A stretch of DNA of 64,000 nt from Plectrocnemia conspersa (GCA_009617715.1 VTFK01000470.1:62001-126000), one strand, 5' to 3'. Shown: positions 36,280-47,900, numbered from the stretch's first letter. Numbers and translations are program-made. The notes: generated by a model from the letters alone, not told the origin.

Positions 36280-36304
36280 TTTTTTAAGTTAACCAAGAGT
36301 AATT
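36207..36304. mobile_element. Retroposed insertion bounded by 16-bp target-site duplication
   Basis: Direct repeats TTAACTAAGAGTAATT (36207-36222) and TTAACCAAGAGTAATT (36289-36304) enclose the U6 fragment and a T run (A run on the U6 strand). The duplication length is typical of LINE-mediated insertion. The A run lies at the 5' side of the U6 sequence, opposite to the expected position. Confidence 0.7.
36222..36285 (-). pseudogene. Truncated U6 snRNA pseudogene
   Basis: The minus strand contains TTGGAACGATACAGAGAAG, GATTAGCATGGCCCCTG and GCAAGGATAACACGCAAA, which are the central and catalytic parts of U6 snRNA, including the ACAGAGA box. It corresponds roughly to human U6 nucleotides 27-84 with about two substitutions. 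The 5' stem-loop and the 3' end are missing, and an A10 run replaces the upstream part. TTAACYAAGAGTAATT flanks it at 36207-36222 and 36289-36304 (15 of 16 identical), a target-site duplication. It therefore entered by retrotransposition, presumably by a LINE, and cannot be functional. Confidence 0.85.
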
Positions 36305-37999
36305 ATTTTAACTCTAAACCCGATTAATTGCACCAATTTTGACACAATTTTAAAAAACTGTTGATTGATTGTTAACAACAGACTATGAAATTGTCTTGTT
36401 GATAACTAAATTGACAAATACACAATAATATGATTTTTTACCTAAAATAATTGTGGAAGAAATGGTAAAAATCAAAACAAGATTTGTGCCATTTCAACAT
36501 ACAATTGAATATGAGAGAAGCATTAGCTAGCAAGCAAAAATTGTTAACATTGGTCAAGTCATTTAAATGGAATTATAAACATTATCTTTAACGTAATTCA
36601 TAAAAGTTTCAGTGAATCCGTATTCATCAGCAGAATGATATTTCAACATTAAGAGTAAGTTTGTGCTGTGGTAATTATTCAGATTTGAGTTTTTTAAATA
36701 CAGAATAGATGGATTATTCTTCTCTGTTCAATATATTATTAAAAAACCGTGCTACATCAAACATTAACTCTTAATTAACCAATTGAATTTCACAATTGAA
36801 AGTGTTTAAGTATTACTTCACATTAGGTTTTTGGAAAGCTTGTCATTAGATTTATACTAAATTGTTAAGAATTCTTTGAAACCAACTTTGATACAGAATA
36901 GTTTCTTTTATTATTAAAAAAAAACATAAAAATAATAAATTATTTTAAATAATTATCAGTCATACTTATGAATAGTGAATTATACATAGTAAAAAAATTG
37001 AATTTAGAAAAGGATGTTTGGGAAGGAAGGAAGAAAAAAACAGCATCTTGATTACAGATGAATTTGGTATGCCTAAAACTAACTTTTTCGTATTTTTTAG
37101 TAAATTAAATATGAAACAAATTCATATCTGAAAATAATTATATTAAAAATAAAAATATTCTCTAATAATTTGGAACATTTTGCAAATAAAAGTGTTCCTA
37201 AGCTTACAACTAAAAATAGAGCAATTAAATAAATATTTGTCAAAAAAAAACATTGAATAATATTCAAATATTATATATATATAGATATACACATACATAT
37301 GTATGTCTAAATTCTTTTGGATAGAAATCTCTTTGTTATATTCTAAATAATAGTAATAATAATAATGTTTTAACATTATCGATCACGAATTTATTGTGTT
37401 AGACAACAATGTGTAATACAAAGTGTTACTACATTGTTGAAGTATCTCCTGAAGTATGCATCATAAATACCAACTATTTTATGCCTTATTTATATTTTTA
37501 ATTAAATAATCCATAAGGAGTATATATAAGTAATGTAGATTTATTAAAAGCTTTGAAATAAAATTAAACATTGAAATATACTATTTTTATAACACATGAT
37601 CTAATACAAAAATAATAATAAAACACAAAAAATAATCGAATGAACATAAAAAATGTTTTTTTATCAATATACTTATACTCATAGAAATTCAATTTATAAT
37701 TTATACATATTTTAATTTAAAAAAATATTTAATTTTAAATATTTATAAACTGAAATCCAATCAATTTTAATAATAATATTGTTTTACCATATCCAATAAT
37801 AAAAATAAGTACATTTAAATAATATCGACCAACATTACGTTGTAAAAAAAGGTTATTTCTCTCTGAGAATTATCATACGATAACTAAAAAAATCATTGGT
37901 TTTACAGCTAATACAAAAAAGCAGAAACAATTTGCTAAAATTTAACGTCGTATTCGGTAAAAATTAAATTCACTTTACAATAATAGATATTCGGATCAC

Positions 38000-38040
38000 A
38001 AAAAAAAAAAAAAAACCGTTAAAATATTTTTTTTTTTTTT
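38000..38040. repeat. A16 and T14 homopolymers facing each other
   Basis: A16 at 38000-38015 and T14 at 38027-38040, 11 bases apart, can pair as a long A:T stem. Probably a slippage product or paired retroposon tails. Confidence 0.7.
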
Positions 38041-38492
38041 ATTAAATATATTTATTGTTGATCTTTTATTGTGAGGGACGTTAGACCAATAAGTTACAAT
38101 GGGAACATATACTAAATTTACAGTAAAACACCAAACTGAAATCAGAGTCTGTAAATTGGTGATTTTTTTTAATTATAAATAATCATTACAATAACCAATT
38201 GATGTCACTGTGCACAAACTAGTTCAGTTTATTTTAATTTTTCATCACGATATTTATCAGTGAGATTAGGAAAACCTATGAAAACTTAAATTGCGATAAT
38301 TGATCAGAATTGAAATTATATAGTAATCACTAGTTCTGGTCTCACAATTTATAAGAAATAATATACACTATAGTCTAAATATATTTTATTGTTTAATTAT
38401 GACTGTATGTGTTACATAAGAATTAATGTATTTTTGATATAATTATTGCCCTTATCAAAGCTTAAATTATTATTATACAAAATGTCATGAAC

Positions 38493-38558
38493 TTTTATAG
38501 AAAGTGTACCGTTTTGTAAATATTTTTTTATAGAAAGTGTACCGTTTTGTAAATATTT
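38493..38558 (+). repeat. Exact 33-bp tandem duplication
   Basis: 38493-38525 is repeated without change at 38526-38558; the unit contains ATAGAAAGTGTACCGTTTTG. Identity of the two copies indicates a recent duplication, or an assembly artefact. Confidence 0.9.
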
Positions 38559-38759
38559 TTTTAATGGTGTAGACTGTAGAGAAATCTCATAGAAACACTT
38601 ATCATAATATTACCTATTTTATGATAAACTTTAAATCGTTTAATTAATTTTCATGGAGACAAAATTTTGAATCAAATAAAATATTCCATTAAGCTAAGTT
38701 TTTGTTATAATTATATGGAATTTAATGATATTTTTTATATTTTAAAATATTTTCATCGT

Positions 38760-39180
38760 TTATACATATGGAACATTGGTGACCCAACATCATCGACAAG
38801 TACTCGATAATTAGATTAGTTGTTCTAATGTATTCGTCCAACTGACGATAAACCATTACGATGTAATACATTTTCTGGCGCGCTTATGAGCAATAAGAAG
38901 GCTCTGTTATTGAGTAATCAACGTTAACGATTTCCATAAAACAATGGCGTAATTGGTCGGTCGTAGATCAAAATGTGCAGGACCGTAACTCAAGCTCGCC
39001 CCTGTAGAAAGACGGCGACTGCAACAACACGGGGGCGACTCCATATCCCGATTTCTAATGGTCCATTTGCTACTTTGTCAATTGCCTTCATAAATCTTGC
39101 GCCGCCGCTGAGATTGGCGCCTGCACTCGGCTAATGGAAAAATTGCGTTATGATACCGGGCGCTTCTTAATCAAAGGATT
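38760..39180. promoter_or_regulatory. GC-richer island with TTTATGG-type words
   Basis: Includes TTTCCATAAAACAATGG (38931-38947), TTCATAAATCTTGCG and TTGCGTTATGATACC, words of the type bound by posterior Hox and Caudal proteins, plus GCGCCGCCGCTGAGATTGGCGCC (39099-39121). No reading frame. A good enhancer candidate by motif content, but untested. Confidence 0.35.
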
Positions 39181-39869
39181 GTTAAATACACACGTAAACA
39201 GTGTAAATCATTTTTAGGGTGTAATCAATGTGCATATGTCAGAATAATAAAAATATACTTACAAAGAACTTGAAACAGTGATTAACAAAAAATATAATTA
39301 TAATAGAAATTAACAATTATTATATGAAAATATATTATTGAGCATGGGAACGAGTTACTGACACTTAATAATGATTTATGATACACAATATCTATAAAGT
39401 TCTTAGATTTTTAAACGCATATTAAAACGAGTTTTTTTGTATAGGTTTATCAATGACAACGAAGGGCATTTTAATTTTAACATAAAAATGGCCAACAAGG
39501 GCGACAGTAGTATGCTTCTCTTGGCTTAAAATTTCAGTCATTTCATTACAAAAGCAAATCCAAAAGCAGTTTATCCTCTCGCGCAGAAAAAAAGATCACC
39601 GGACGAATTGTAAATACACTTATTTATAGCAGAACCGAAGTGTTGTCTTAACAACAACTGAAAACTTAACATTTAGAATATTTTTCGTATAATAATTTAA
39701 AATTATAAATTGTATTCTAGCAATTTTGTACATAAACTATGAATGAGATCTAAATAAAATAAGATATTATAATTATAAAGATGGTTCGTATCTTTTGATC
39801 ATTTATTTTCAACATACTTATTTATGAAGTGAGAAGATTGCTTTCATTTCAAAAACATTGCTTCGTTAA
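39181..39869. other. AT-rich filler, no gene seen
   Basis: AT-rich; a small richer patch at 39480-39600 shows no recognisable signal. Confidence 0.45.
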
Positions 39870-40430
39870 TACTTCAATATGTGTACGCACATTGATTTAT
39901 AGACAAATGACGTTTTGATAATAACCATCCCCTTTTGGTCTAAACCGACATAATAACAACCGCACCCCGTTTCGCCCAAGTATCGATAGTTTTAAAGATA
40001 TAGCACTAGCATATGTCGCACATGGGTCCAAAGCAAGCGGCTGGCAAGAAGGGAGACTTGTCGCATAAATAATTGCCGAAAGTCCTCCCACGGAATCCTC
40101 AGGAGCAGCACATGCACAGTCCCCTGATGTAGTCCAACCCCTTCCGGACACCATTCCAAGACGGTCCCTGGTCCCTAGGTATATGGTCACCGTGTACTAT
40201 AAAAGGATACAATGATCGATATGCAGGGGGTGAAAAGTAAGCGCCTTTTTGCCCCTAATTAACGACGCCATTAGCAACACTACTGGTAACATTAAGATTT
40301 GGCAGTCGGCCACGGAGTTGAGATATCTAAACCATAAGGTTGTGACGTCATATGAATAACTGGATATTTTTACAGTCTTGAGTAAAGAAGTAATGGTATA
40401 CAAATTTTACAATAACTTTGGTTTGTTCAA
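39870..40430. promoter_or_regulatory. GC-richer island
   Basis: A broad patch with unassigned minus-strand frames (39897-40190, 97 codons; 40197-40403, 68 codons). Contains GTGACGTCATATG (40342-40354), a perfect CRE/AP-1-type TGACGTCA. Probably non-coding. Confidence 0.3.
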
Positions 40431-40719
40431 TTGAAGTTGAGGCAATCTCGGAGGAAATGCATTTAACCGATTGTGATCGTTATTTAAATATTTTAAAAAA
40501 TAATATGATTAGCAATATTCTTAATCATTGCTTTAGTTTGTAATAAAGTAACGTACATAATGCTTCAATTTTAAATTCATGTGATGTTTTCTAAGCAAAC
40601 TTTTTAATTGCCAGATTTGTCTCTAGGAGTATCAAATTAAAATCTCTTAAAATTGTTCTAAAGGTTAGAAACTACCTTAACTAATATATGCATGTGTTAA
40701 ATAAACTTAAATCTCATTA

Positions 40720-41110
40720 TTTAGTCAATGCCCTCCGCCGACAAATTAGCAAATCGACCCCGATCCAAGGGTCGGCCCGGCCAAGTCCTTGCGCGAAATA
40801 AATGATTAATCGCCTGTTGGTCTGTTTGATTTAACAAACTGGACCCGAACCCGAAACCCCTGCCCTAGTTGTACTTATCTATTAGCTAAGCATTTCTGTG
40901 CCCACCTTTCATATCAACCGTGAACAACCAAACGGGATAGTATGATGCATCGACGCAAGAGCCGAGAGAGAGACTGACCAGACGAGGGTAAGACTGGTGT
41001 TTGCTTATTAGGTTAGAACGAATTAATTGTACTAATGTCGGCCGGCAGGACTAATCTATCATTCTGCCGATACAACACAATCTTTGGTTTGTGTTGAGAG
41101 AGAACAGGTA
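40720..41110. promoter_or_regulatory. GC-richer island ending at a donor-like site
   Basis: Contains CCAAGGGTCGGCCCGGCC (40766-40783) and GGACCCGAACCCGAAACCCC (40842-40861). The right edge GAACAG/GTATGT (41106/41107) would be a good 5' splice site, but no upstream acceptor with an open frame is apparent. Candidate non-coding element or non-coding exon. Confidence 0.3.
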
Positions 41111-44100
41111 TGTACTTTTGATGAAAATACGCAAAATTTTGACTCAGCAAACAAACAATCAAGATGTTATTCGTACTGCGTTGAATATCTAGCTCTATAT
41201 CTAGATTTGTTTTATTGTTAAATTCACAGTCATTTACTATAAAACATATTATTTTTTATTATGTTTTGTTCTAATTTTACTAACTAGCTAACATTAACAG
41301 TTGCAACAGGTTTATTTTCTGTTCAAACCCAAGCCTAACATTAGCAAAATATGACATTAAATGTTAAAAAAGCTATAGTTACTTTTAGAACTTTCATTGG
41401 GTCAAGTTGGATTTGCTCAATTTGTTAAGGTATTTTAGATTTAATCATCAAATGGAGGCTTAAAAACTGTTGCAGTGATTGTGTATTTTTAGTGAAGATA
41501 TATTTTCACTAGTATAACTATAATTTCACTAATTAGGCGAGTTTATATATATTAAACAATTGATTGTGATTTTACTAGTTGTAATTAGGTATTTGAACAT
41601 GTAATATGTAACAATTTGGACTTAGTGTGTGATGCATAGTTTTATAACTACTTTTTTAAATTAATTTCGGTAGTAATGTACAGGATTTAAAATGAGGTTT
41701 TACACAACTGTCAATTAAAAATCACTACATCGCTTTTTAGCACATTTCACGCCAATCAAATGACAGTTAACAACAGCATTAGCACCTGTCAAATAAAATA
41801 TATTTTAACGAGTAAAAACATAGTATATCTACCGTTGAAAGTATTTTCCGATTATATTTCACTGAAATTCCAGTAAAAATAAATTTATACGGATAATTCT
41901 GTAGCATATTTGGTATAATATTTGATTTTATATTTTATGTCATTATAGATTTTCTTATGCGTGTAAAATCGAATTTTTTCGAAAAAATTTTTTTTTATTG
42001 AAACTATTTCTAACTCCACCATCGTGCCGCATTGGGGTAACCTATTAGGTTACTATGATCGTAATTTAATTTAAATAAATAAAAATACACCACATCTATT
42101 TTATTAATTATAAAAAAAATGAAATCCAATTATGTATAAAAAATACTAGTTCTTCCGATTTAAAGTCAGATTAAGAATTTTATTATTTTCTCCAGGTAGT
42201 ATAGTAAATTATCTTTTTGTTGATGCTTATTATATTTTGCCTGTTATTTCACCATTTAGTAGAAGTTGATAGCACCACTTTGTACATCATCCACTTTTAT
42301 AACTACATCGTCTCCAATAAATAATTCATTATTAAAATATATGTTAAAAATTAAGAAGGTGGTATTTTATTCAGAAAAAAATAGTACATGATTTAAAATA
42401 TGTAGCAACATGCGCTTAAACCAATCCATTAAATACAAAGCCAATTAAAAAATCAATTAATAAATAAAAAATATTTTATTTATAAAAATTAGCACTCTTG
42501 ACCCTCAATTTTAACCAAATTATTATTTAAACTAAAAAAATGTTTGCTTAGCGTAAGTGTTCTCTTTGTGCAATTGATTTTTCTTTAAAGCCTAGTCTTT
42601 TTAAATGCTATTAAAAGTAAAACGACAGAGATATAATAACAAGGGATTGTACGATTAAAATAAACGAAAAAACAAATTACTTAAATCGTAGATATGATAT
42701 GTTTAAATTTTATAAGTTATAGCCCTATATTATACATATAAACATGTATTTGTATTTATACACATGAAAGCACGCTAACCCAGACGCGCAACCAAAATAC
42801 GTAAAAAAATACTTATATGTTTCAATGTTTTATTATTAAAATATATATAATGAAAGACATAAGTTTAAATTATTTTTACAATTTATAACAACAGCTATTT
42901 TTTTAATATGACAAGTCAATCATATGATGAGCTTTGCGTTAAAAGGGTTAAAAAGTCATTATTCACTTTTTCATCATATCAAAAATAACGTTTTTGTGAG
43001 TTTTTAACTAAAATAATCAATTTGAGTGTATAAACTGACGGTAGATAATATTTTTTTAATATATACACATGTTTTTAAGACGTTAGTTTGAACCAACATA
43101 GTGGCACTAAAGAAGATCTTACAAAAACTACCTATAGAGATGTGTGTTACTATTATTTTTATAAATATTAAATGTTGTTTTAAAATAATTACTTTTAATG
43201 AAACAAAGATTAAACTACAATTGTGAATTTAATATTAAAAAAACGCTTTATTTAGAAATTATTTTTTAGCTAATAAATGAGTTGACGACTATCGCAACTA
43301 AATAGATTAAAAAAACATCAGTTAAAATACCTATCAAATTGCCTTCAATATTTTTTTGTATAAAATTGCAAATCAAAAAAGTCACCAATGTAAATGGGTA
43401 AATGATATTTTATAATAAAAAATCCAGTGTGTGTCGAAATGATTTTTATTGGAATTTGATTAATAATACAGAAATAATAATAATTCATAATCTTGACCTT
43501 GGTGTAAGGATAAATTAAATAGAAGTTCTCTGAGACTTTAAATATAAAGATATGTATTAACTTCTTATTTATAAGGATAATTAATTTAGCTTAGTAAGTG
43601 ATGATTATAATATTTCAAACTAACGCATACTGAAATGCACTAGAAGTTTTAATTTAAAAAAATGCGTTTTACAATCAATTCCTCTTCGCCTATTAAAAAA
43701 ATATAAGCAAAAAACCAGAAAAATACGCTTTAAGACGTAATTGGAACTAAAATATCATATGTATTATTTGAATCAGCTTATTTGTGCAAATAAAAAAAAT
43801 CCAATTATCCTTGATATTTTTTTTGCATTAAGTAACAATTTTAGTGAGAATAAAAAATATCACTGCTTTGCTAATGAACTTCTTACTATCAACATTCATT
43901 AGATAAAAAAATTGTTAAAAAATTTTATAAAAAAATAATAAAATAGCAATTCTTGTGAAATATTTATCAAATGTAAAAATATTTAACGAATAAATTAAAA
44001 AAAAAGTCTTTAAAATATTTTACGTTGACTGAAACTAAAAATTTAATGTTGCTCAGCACATATGCATGTTTTTAAAAAAACTCTACATATGTATTTGTTA

Positions 44101-44379
44101 TACTTTAGCCTTAGTTATAAGGTATCTAGATATAGAAAAACACTTGATGATCTCTAAATAAATATTTCAGTTTTAGGCTTTTAAAATACGAATACAATAT
44201 CAACGTATACACTACATGAAATAATTTTGTTTAGTGTCTGAATGGCAATAGTTTATTTTCGCTTGAATAACTTTTCATTTATTTCAGTAACAACTTATTA
44301 CTAGTATGTTTTGAAATTAATTATAATTTTAATATTAAAAATCCTTTATTTACTCATATATTTATATGTGTGTGTATAT
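41111..44379. other. Long AT-rich filler with one LINE tail
   Basis: AT-rich with no gene. It holds the LINE-tail repeat at 42017-42083. The stretch 41690-41810 has paired TGACAGTTAACAACAG and CTGTCAA words but no frame. A strong acceptor-like TTATTTTCTCCAG at 42195 is followed by GTAGTA, a poor donor. Confidence 0.4.
42017..42083 (+). repeat. LINE 3'-tail repeat, copy 3 (reference copy)
   Basis: The best copy: CCACCATCGTGCCGCATTGG, GGTAACC-TATT-AGGTTACT, ATGATCGTAATTTAATTTAAATAAATAAA. The middle GTAACC/GGTTAC pair can form a small hairpin (GGTAACCTATTAGGTTAC), a common feature of LINE 3' ends. Immediately upstream is a palindromic ATTTTTTCGAAAAAAT. Confidence 0.65.
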
Positions 44380-44700
44380 ATCCAAAGCTCGTCTGTGTCT
44401 ATCTATAACATCCAGCCTTCGTCTACTTACAGCCCGTGGCAGGAGCTCGGAAAAGTTTTTTCCCCCTGTGGAGTCTACCCCTGTCCCACCCCGTTTCCCG
44501 ACACGGCAAAAAGTGGAGGTTTCCCTCGTTCGTTTCTGTGTGTTGGTGTGTAAAAAGTTTTTGGGGTGGTTGGGCGGAAGGCTTCGGGGGTCTGAGTTTT
44601 GGCGCATGCGCGGTGGAGGCGAACCCTCGGACCAATCCTTCGCGGAGCAGCGGGACCGTTGGACGTGTTCTGGATGAACTCTAAAACGGATTACGTAATG
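44380..44700. promoter_or_regulatory. GC-richer island with two AAAAGTTTT words
   Basis: Carries AAAAGTTTTT at 44451-44460 and AAAAGTTTTT again at 44553-44562. Five overlapping open frames on both strands (70-103 codons) show that stops are rare here by composition; none resembles a known protein. Candidate regulatory element. Confidence 0.35.
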
Positions 44701-45139
44701 CTAAAAATTTCAGGAATTTCTGATAGAATCTTCTTAAGATAAAAAAAAAATATTTAAAAAAAATAATTGAGGACTCTTAATGAAGCATTAAGATTTTTAT
44801 CTTTTCTTAAAATGTATTTAAATCTCTGACCGTGTATAACAAAACTTATATTTATTGACTTCTAAACTATTATATTATATATACTAAAATTTTAAATTTT
44901 AAACAAGCTTGGGCTCCTTTTTTGTGTTATCGCGTGAGTTGTATAATTTAATATTGATATCATTGTCACTATTCAATAATAAAAAAAACTTTGCATAATA
45001 TATGTACATGTACATAAAAATCGGTTTGGTGAACTTTTCGTTGATATTAAATTTGATACAATCACATTATATATTCATTAGTATCTTTTTAATAAAAAAA
45101 TATAAGCTACAAAGTTAATATTGATTAGATCTAATGCAA
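44701..45139. other. AT-rich filler, no gene seen
   Basis: AT-rich; nothing recognised. Confidence 0.5.
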
Positions 45140-45560
45140 GCGTTTCTCATCACCGCAAGGCATCTAGTTCAGCATTGTCACACCTAATTAAATAGACTTA
45201 CTACGAATTATTGCCTTTCTGGCGCAAGAGAAAGCAAATCAGAACTGGGGTATGAACAAGTGCAGTAGATTGCTAAATTTAGTACATAATGTATATTGAT
45301 GCACGGTAAGCAAAAGGGGGAGGTTTTGGGAAGTCGTCAGTGGAGCGCCGGCCAAGTAGGGGTTTTACCCACCTCCATCCACCAGCTCTTGTTGCCTTCG
45401 TCGGCAATTAATCCGCCCGCTTAATAGAATCCACTTGTAGATGTTCGTTTATTTCTGCAGCACAGTGCATATTAGTAGGTCTACCAGTGAATGATTATCG
45501 GAATATTCCATCGAGTAGCTACATAATTAAAAATGAGCCGGAAAGTATTAAATTCTCGAC
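45140..45560. promoter_or_regulatory. GC-richer island
   Basis: Contains GCAAAAGGGGGAGG (45310-45323) and GGAGCGCCGGCC (45344-45355). No open frame of note. Candidate non-coding element. Confidence 0.3.
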
Positions 45561-45598
45561 GGTAGACTACTTAGTCTAAACCAGTCTTAATATCATGC

Positions 45599-45627
45599 TA
45601 ATCTATCAAGATAATCTTGATAGATTA
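45599..45627. other. 29-bp hairpin, perfect 14-bp arms
   Basis: TAATCTATCAAGAT (45599-45612), a single A, then ATCTTGATAGATTA (45614-45627). Near-palindromic and isolated. Cruciform-prone; possibly a dimer binding site or fold-back relic. Confidence 0.8.
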
Positions 45628-45939
45628 TATATTTATAAAAAAAAAAAATTAATAACAAATTTGTAATTCTGATGACATTGTGATATATTTTCATCAATTT
45701 AATTCAGCAAACTATATTTTTTTTAAGAAAAAAGTTTAGAAAATAAATAACATTCAATGAAGCACTTTTTGGAATTGCTAAGCAATCTGTAAATGTGGCA
45801 AATTTATTTGATGGATATGATATTTATAAAGGCATTTTATTTTCAATTGAATTTGCAAATAAATAATTTTGAAACGGTTCAACTCGTTGAGATAAATAAA
45901 TAACATAAACAAGTTTTTGCATCTAAAGCAAGATGTGTT

Positions 45940-46245
45940 ATGTGTCATTTTCAATTTAAATTTAAGTTTGACGTGTGCAAAAACTCCTTTAAGATACTGG
46001 GCTTGGTTATAAGAAACGCGTTTCACTTTGTCGACCCATCAGCTATCTGTATACTTTATAAAACCTTAGTTTGTAGAATTTGTAATTCCTGTTTAACCAA
46101 ATACTTTATTTCAATCGAAAAAGTTTTCAAAATATTATTAAGATACCTTTATATGAGAATGTTAGATTATTATCAGTTATTGTATACCAATGCCTTTCTT
46201 TTATGGGCATTGAAATACGATTCCCAGAAAGTTGTATGTCGTTAA
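45940..46245 (+). pseudogene. LINE RT C-terminal segment, frame still open (101 codons)
   Basis: Residues about 15-100 follow the region C-terminal to the RT palm of Jockey-like LINEs: SFKILGLVIRN, DPSAICILYKTLVCRI, a SIEKVFKILLRYLY stretch, DYYQLLYTNAFLLWAL and a final basic VVCR. The family norm is F-LGF--RN, LY-SLVRS-LEYC, I--VQ-KFLRYL and LY-LGLL. The EYC-type core is altered (RICNSCL). It is too short to encode an enzyme and the ATG is fortuitous. RT relationship is judged from pattern; clade is inferred. Confidence 0.65.
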
Positions 46246-46516
46246 ACACATTTTCACACAACCATAGGTGCTGTGTATGATTTAATTATTATTGGGGATT
46301 CCAGCTTTGGGTTCTAGAATATCTTAGAATATCACGATTGCGTCTTTTTCTACTGACCGTTAAAGCCAGAATATCTGCATTATCCGAATCGCCTATGTCT
46401 GTCGCCATCCTTAATTTATTTATGTTAACTACGACGAGCTAGTCTGGTTCGCAACATTAAAATTTAAAATTATATGATTTTTTTTATATAAACATACATA
46501 TATACGTTTTATTTTT

Positions 46517-46575
46517 GACCATTTTGGTGCATTGGGTTAACCGGTTATATCTCAATGATCTTAGTTGGAAAAAAT
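46517..46575 (+). repeat. LINE 3'-tail repeat, copy 4, linked to RT
   Basis: GACCATTTTGGTGCATTGGG, TTAACCGGTTATATCTCAATGATCTTAG matches the reference tail at 42017 through GCATTGGGKTAACC and ATGATCKTA. The final TTTAAATAAATAAA is replaced by GGAAAAAATAATTA. Its place downstream of the RT fragment suggests this repeat family is the tail of that LINE. Confidence 0.55.
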
Positions 46576-46580
46576 AATTA

Positions 46581-47059
46581 CTTTCTGTATAAACTAATAT
46601 CATAAAATTTAATATTTAATTAAGACAAATAAAACAGACAAAATAATTTAGATGATGGATAAACCACATTCGATTTGGTGAAAAATTCATGAACTGCACG
46701 TAAATATTTTTTAATATCATATAAACAATACATTAAATTAGTAACAAGATAATCGTTTACTTATTATATACTTGTAATATATTAATAAAGGTATTTGAGA
46801 TAATCACAATCATTGAATATCTTGATTATTATGTTCATACAGTAAAATGAATTATGTGAAATATGGTTGTATCAAGAGATCATATGACAGTGTGATACGG
46901 CTAATTGTAACTAGAAAACTTAAGGGATATAGATAAATACAATGATTTGACACTGAATGAACCTTGGCCAACTTTTGGTTTTAATAATGGAAACAAGCAA
47001 CGGTAAAAATAATAATTCTAGAAGTATATTTATTTCAAATATTGGCGCATACCTTCTCG
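46581..47059. other. AT-rich filler, no gene seen
   Basis: AT-rich; a 109-codon minus-strand frame (46920-47249) starts in the next island and runs out here. It is unassigned. Confidence 0.45.
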
Positions 47060-47620
47060 GAGGTCCAAAATAAGGGGCAGGCTCAAAAAAAATAAAATAA
47101 TTCATTGTCCGAGTGAGTGTCCTACTCTTCCAGTAATCAATAGCTGGCCGCACCCCCAAGAGCCCCCGCGGGCCCCAAGGAGCCCCGGCCCCCCGGCTGC
47201 GCCCGCTCGGAATTGTTCGGTCTTCGTCGTAGCCGTCCAACGCGTCCACTATTCACCACAATCGCCAGAAGTATCAACAATATCCAGATGATAAGGTAAC
47301 CATCCCCTCCGATCGACCTACATTTTGAACTTCGGCTATTTTTCAAGGGGAGCCCCGTGCGCGCCTCCGCGCAAGTTTCTCGCACTCTGCCGAGTTCTTC
47401 TTCTTGTTACTTCTTCTTCTTGTTGTTGCCAGTTGTTGTTGTCGGACTACTACAACAACTAGCGTCGCTGCCACCCTCTGTTGGAACTTTTTCAGTATCG
47501 ATCCGGAGAGCCTTGAAACTTTTTGACAGTTTCAAAGTTACCCAATGCAGGTCGATTCAATTTTTAGACTTGCGGTGCTTTGATTTGTTGACCTTCGGAA
47601 AACGCATATGACGTTCAGTA
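47060..47620. promoter_or_regulatory. Very GC-rich island with TTC/TTG repeats
   Basis: 47147-47215 is among the most GC-rich stretches of the window (CCCCGGCCCCCCGG, GCGGGCCCC). 47396-47445 is a run of CTTCTT and TTGTTG triplets. CCTTGAAACTTTTTGACAG and TTTCAAAGTT follow at 47511-47540. Frames on both strands (82-109 codons) are unassigned. Candidate regulatory element or unannotated untranslated exon. Confidence 0.3.
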
Positions 47621-47900
47621 TTTATATTTTAGTATATATGATACACACTTATGTTAAAATTACCTACACGTATCGAATAATATATTTGATTTAATCGTCA
47701 CTTAAGATATATATTTCGAAGTTTGTATTAAAGGATTTTATTTTAAATATAAAATCTCATTATTACACAATACAAAATGATGATCCTAATATTTTCTTAA
47801 TCTAAACATCAAAACATGATATTAACGCAAAATTAAGCCGTTATGGCATTATGTTTTTGATGGATATTATCAAAATTTAATATCTACAACATATACATCA
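47621..47900. other. AT-rich filler, no gene seen
   Basis: AT-rich; nothing recognised. Confidence 0.5.

Larger units (their letters stand above)
35501..38759. other. Long AT-rich filler
   Basis: AT-rich. It contains the U6 pseudogene (36222-36285), a short run of ATT/AAT triplets near 37341-37368, an A16/T14 pair (38000-38040) and a 33-bp tandem duplication (38493-38558). The 77-codon minus frame at 37143-37376 is a product of the triplet run. A small richer stretch at 35815-35950 has no recognised signal. Confidence 0.45.
45900..46580 (+). mobile_element. 3' end of a Jockey-like LINE
   Basis: Joins two parts: the RT C-terminal frame at 45940-46245 and the LINE-tail repeat at 46517-46575, same strand and about 270 bases apart. 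The intervening DNA has the composition of decayed coding sequence but no frame that can be followed. The 5' boundary near 45900 is a guess; upstream RT motifs are absent, so the copy is 5'-truncated. Confidence 0.6.

Noticed and set aside
42178..42201. Acceptor TTATTTTCTCCAG followed by GTAGTA
   Set aside because: The acceptor is strong, but GTAGTA is a poor donor; isolated acceptors are frequent in AT-rich DNA.
44311..44684. Five overlapping open frames of 70-103 codons on both strands
   Set aside because: Simultaneous openness of so many frames shows local composition, not coding. None resembles a known protein.
46289..46408. Minus-strand 39-residue frame with a charged, protein-like composition (MATDIGDSDN start)
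   Set aside because: It lies between the plus-strand LINE RT fragment and its tail repeat, so it is most likely antisense to decayed LINE sequence.
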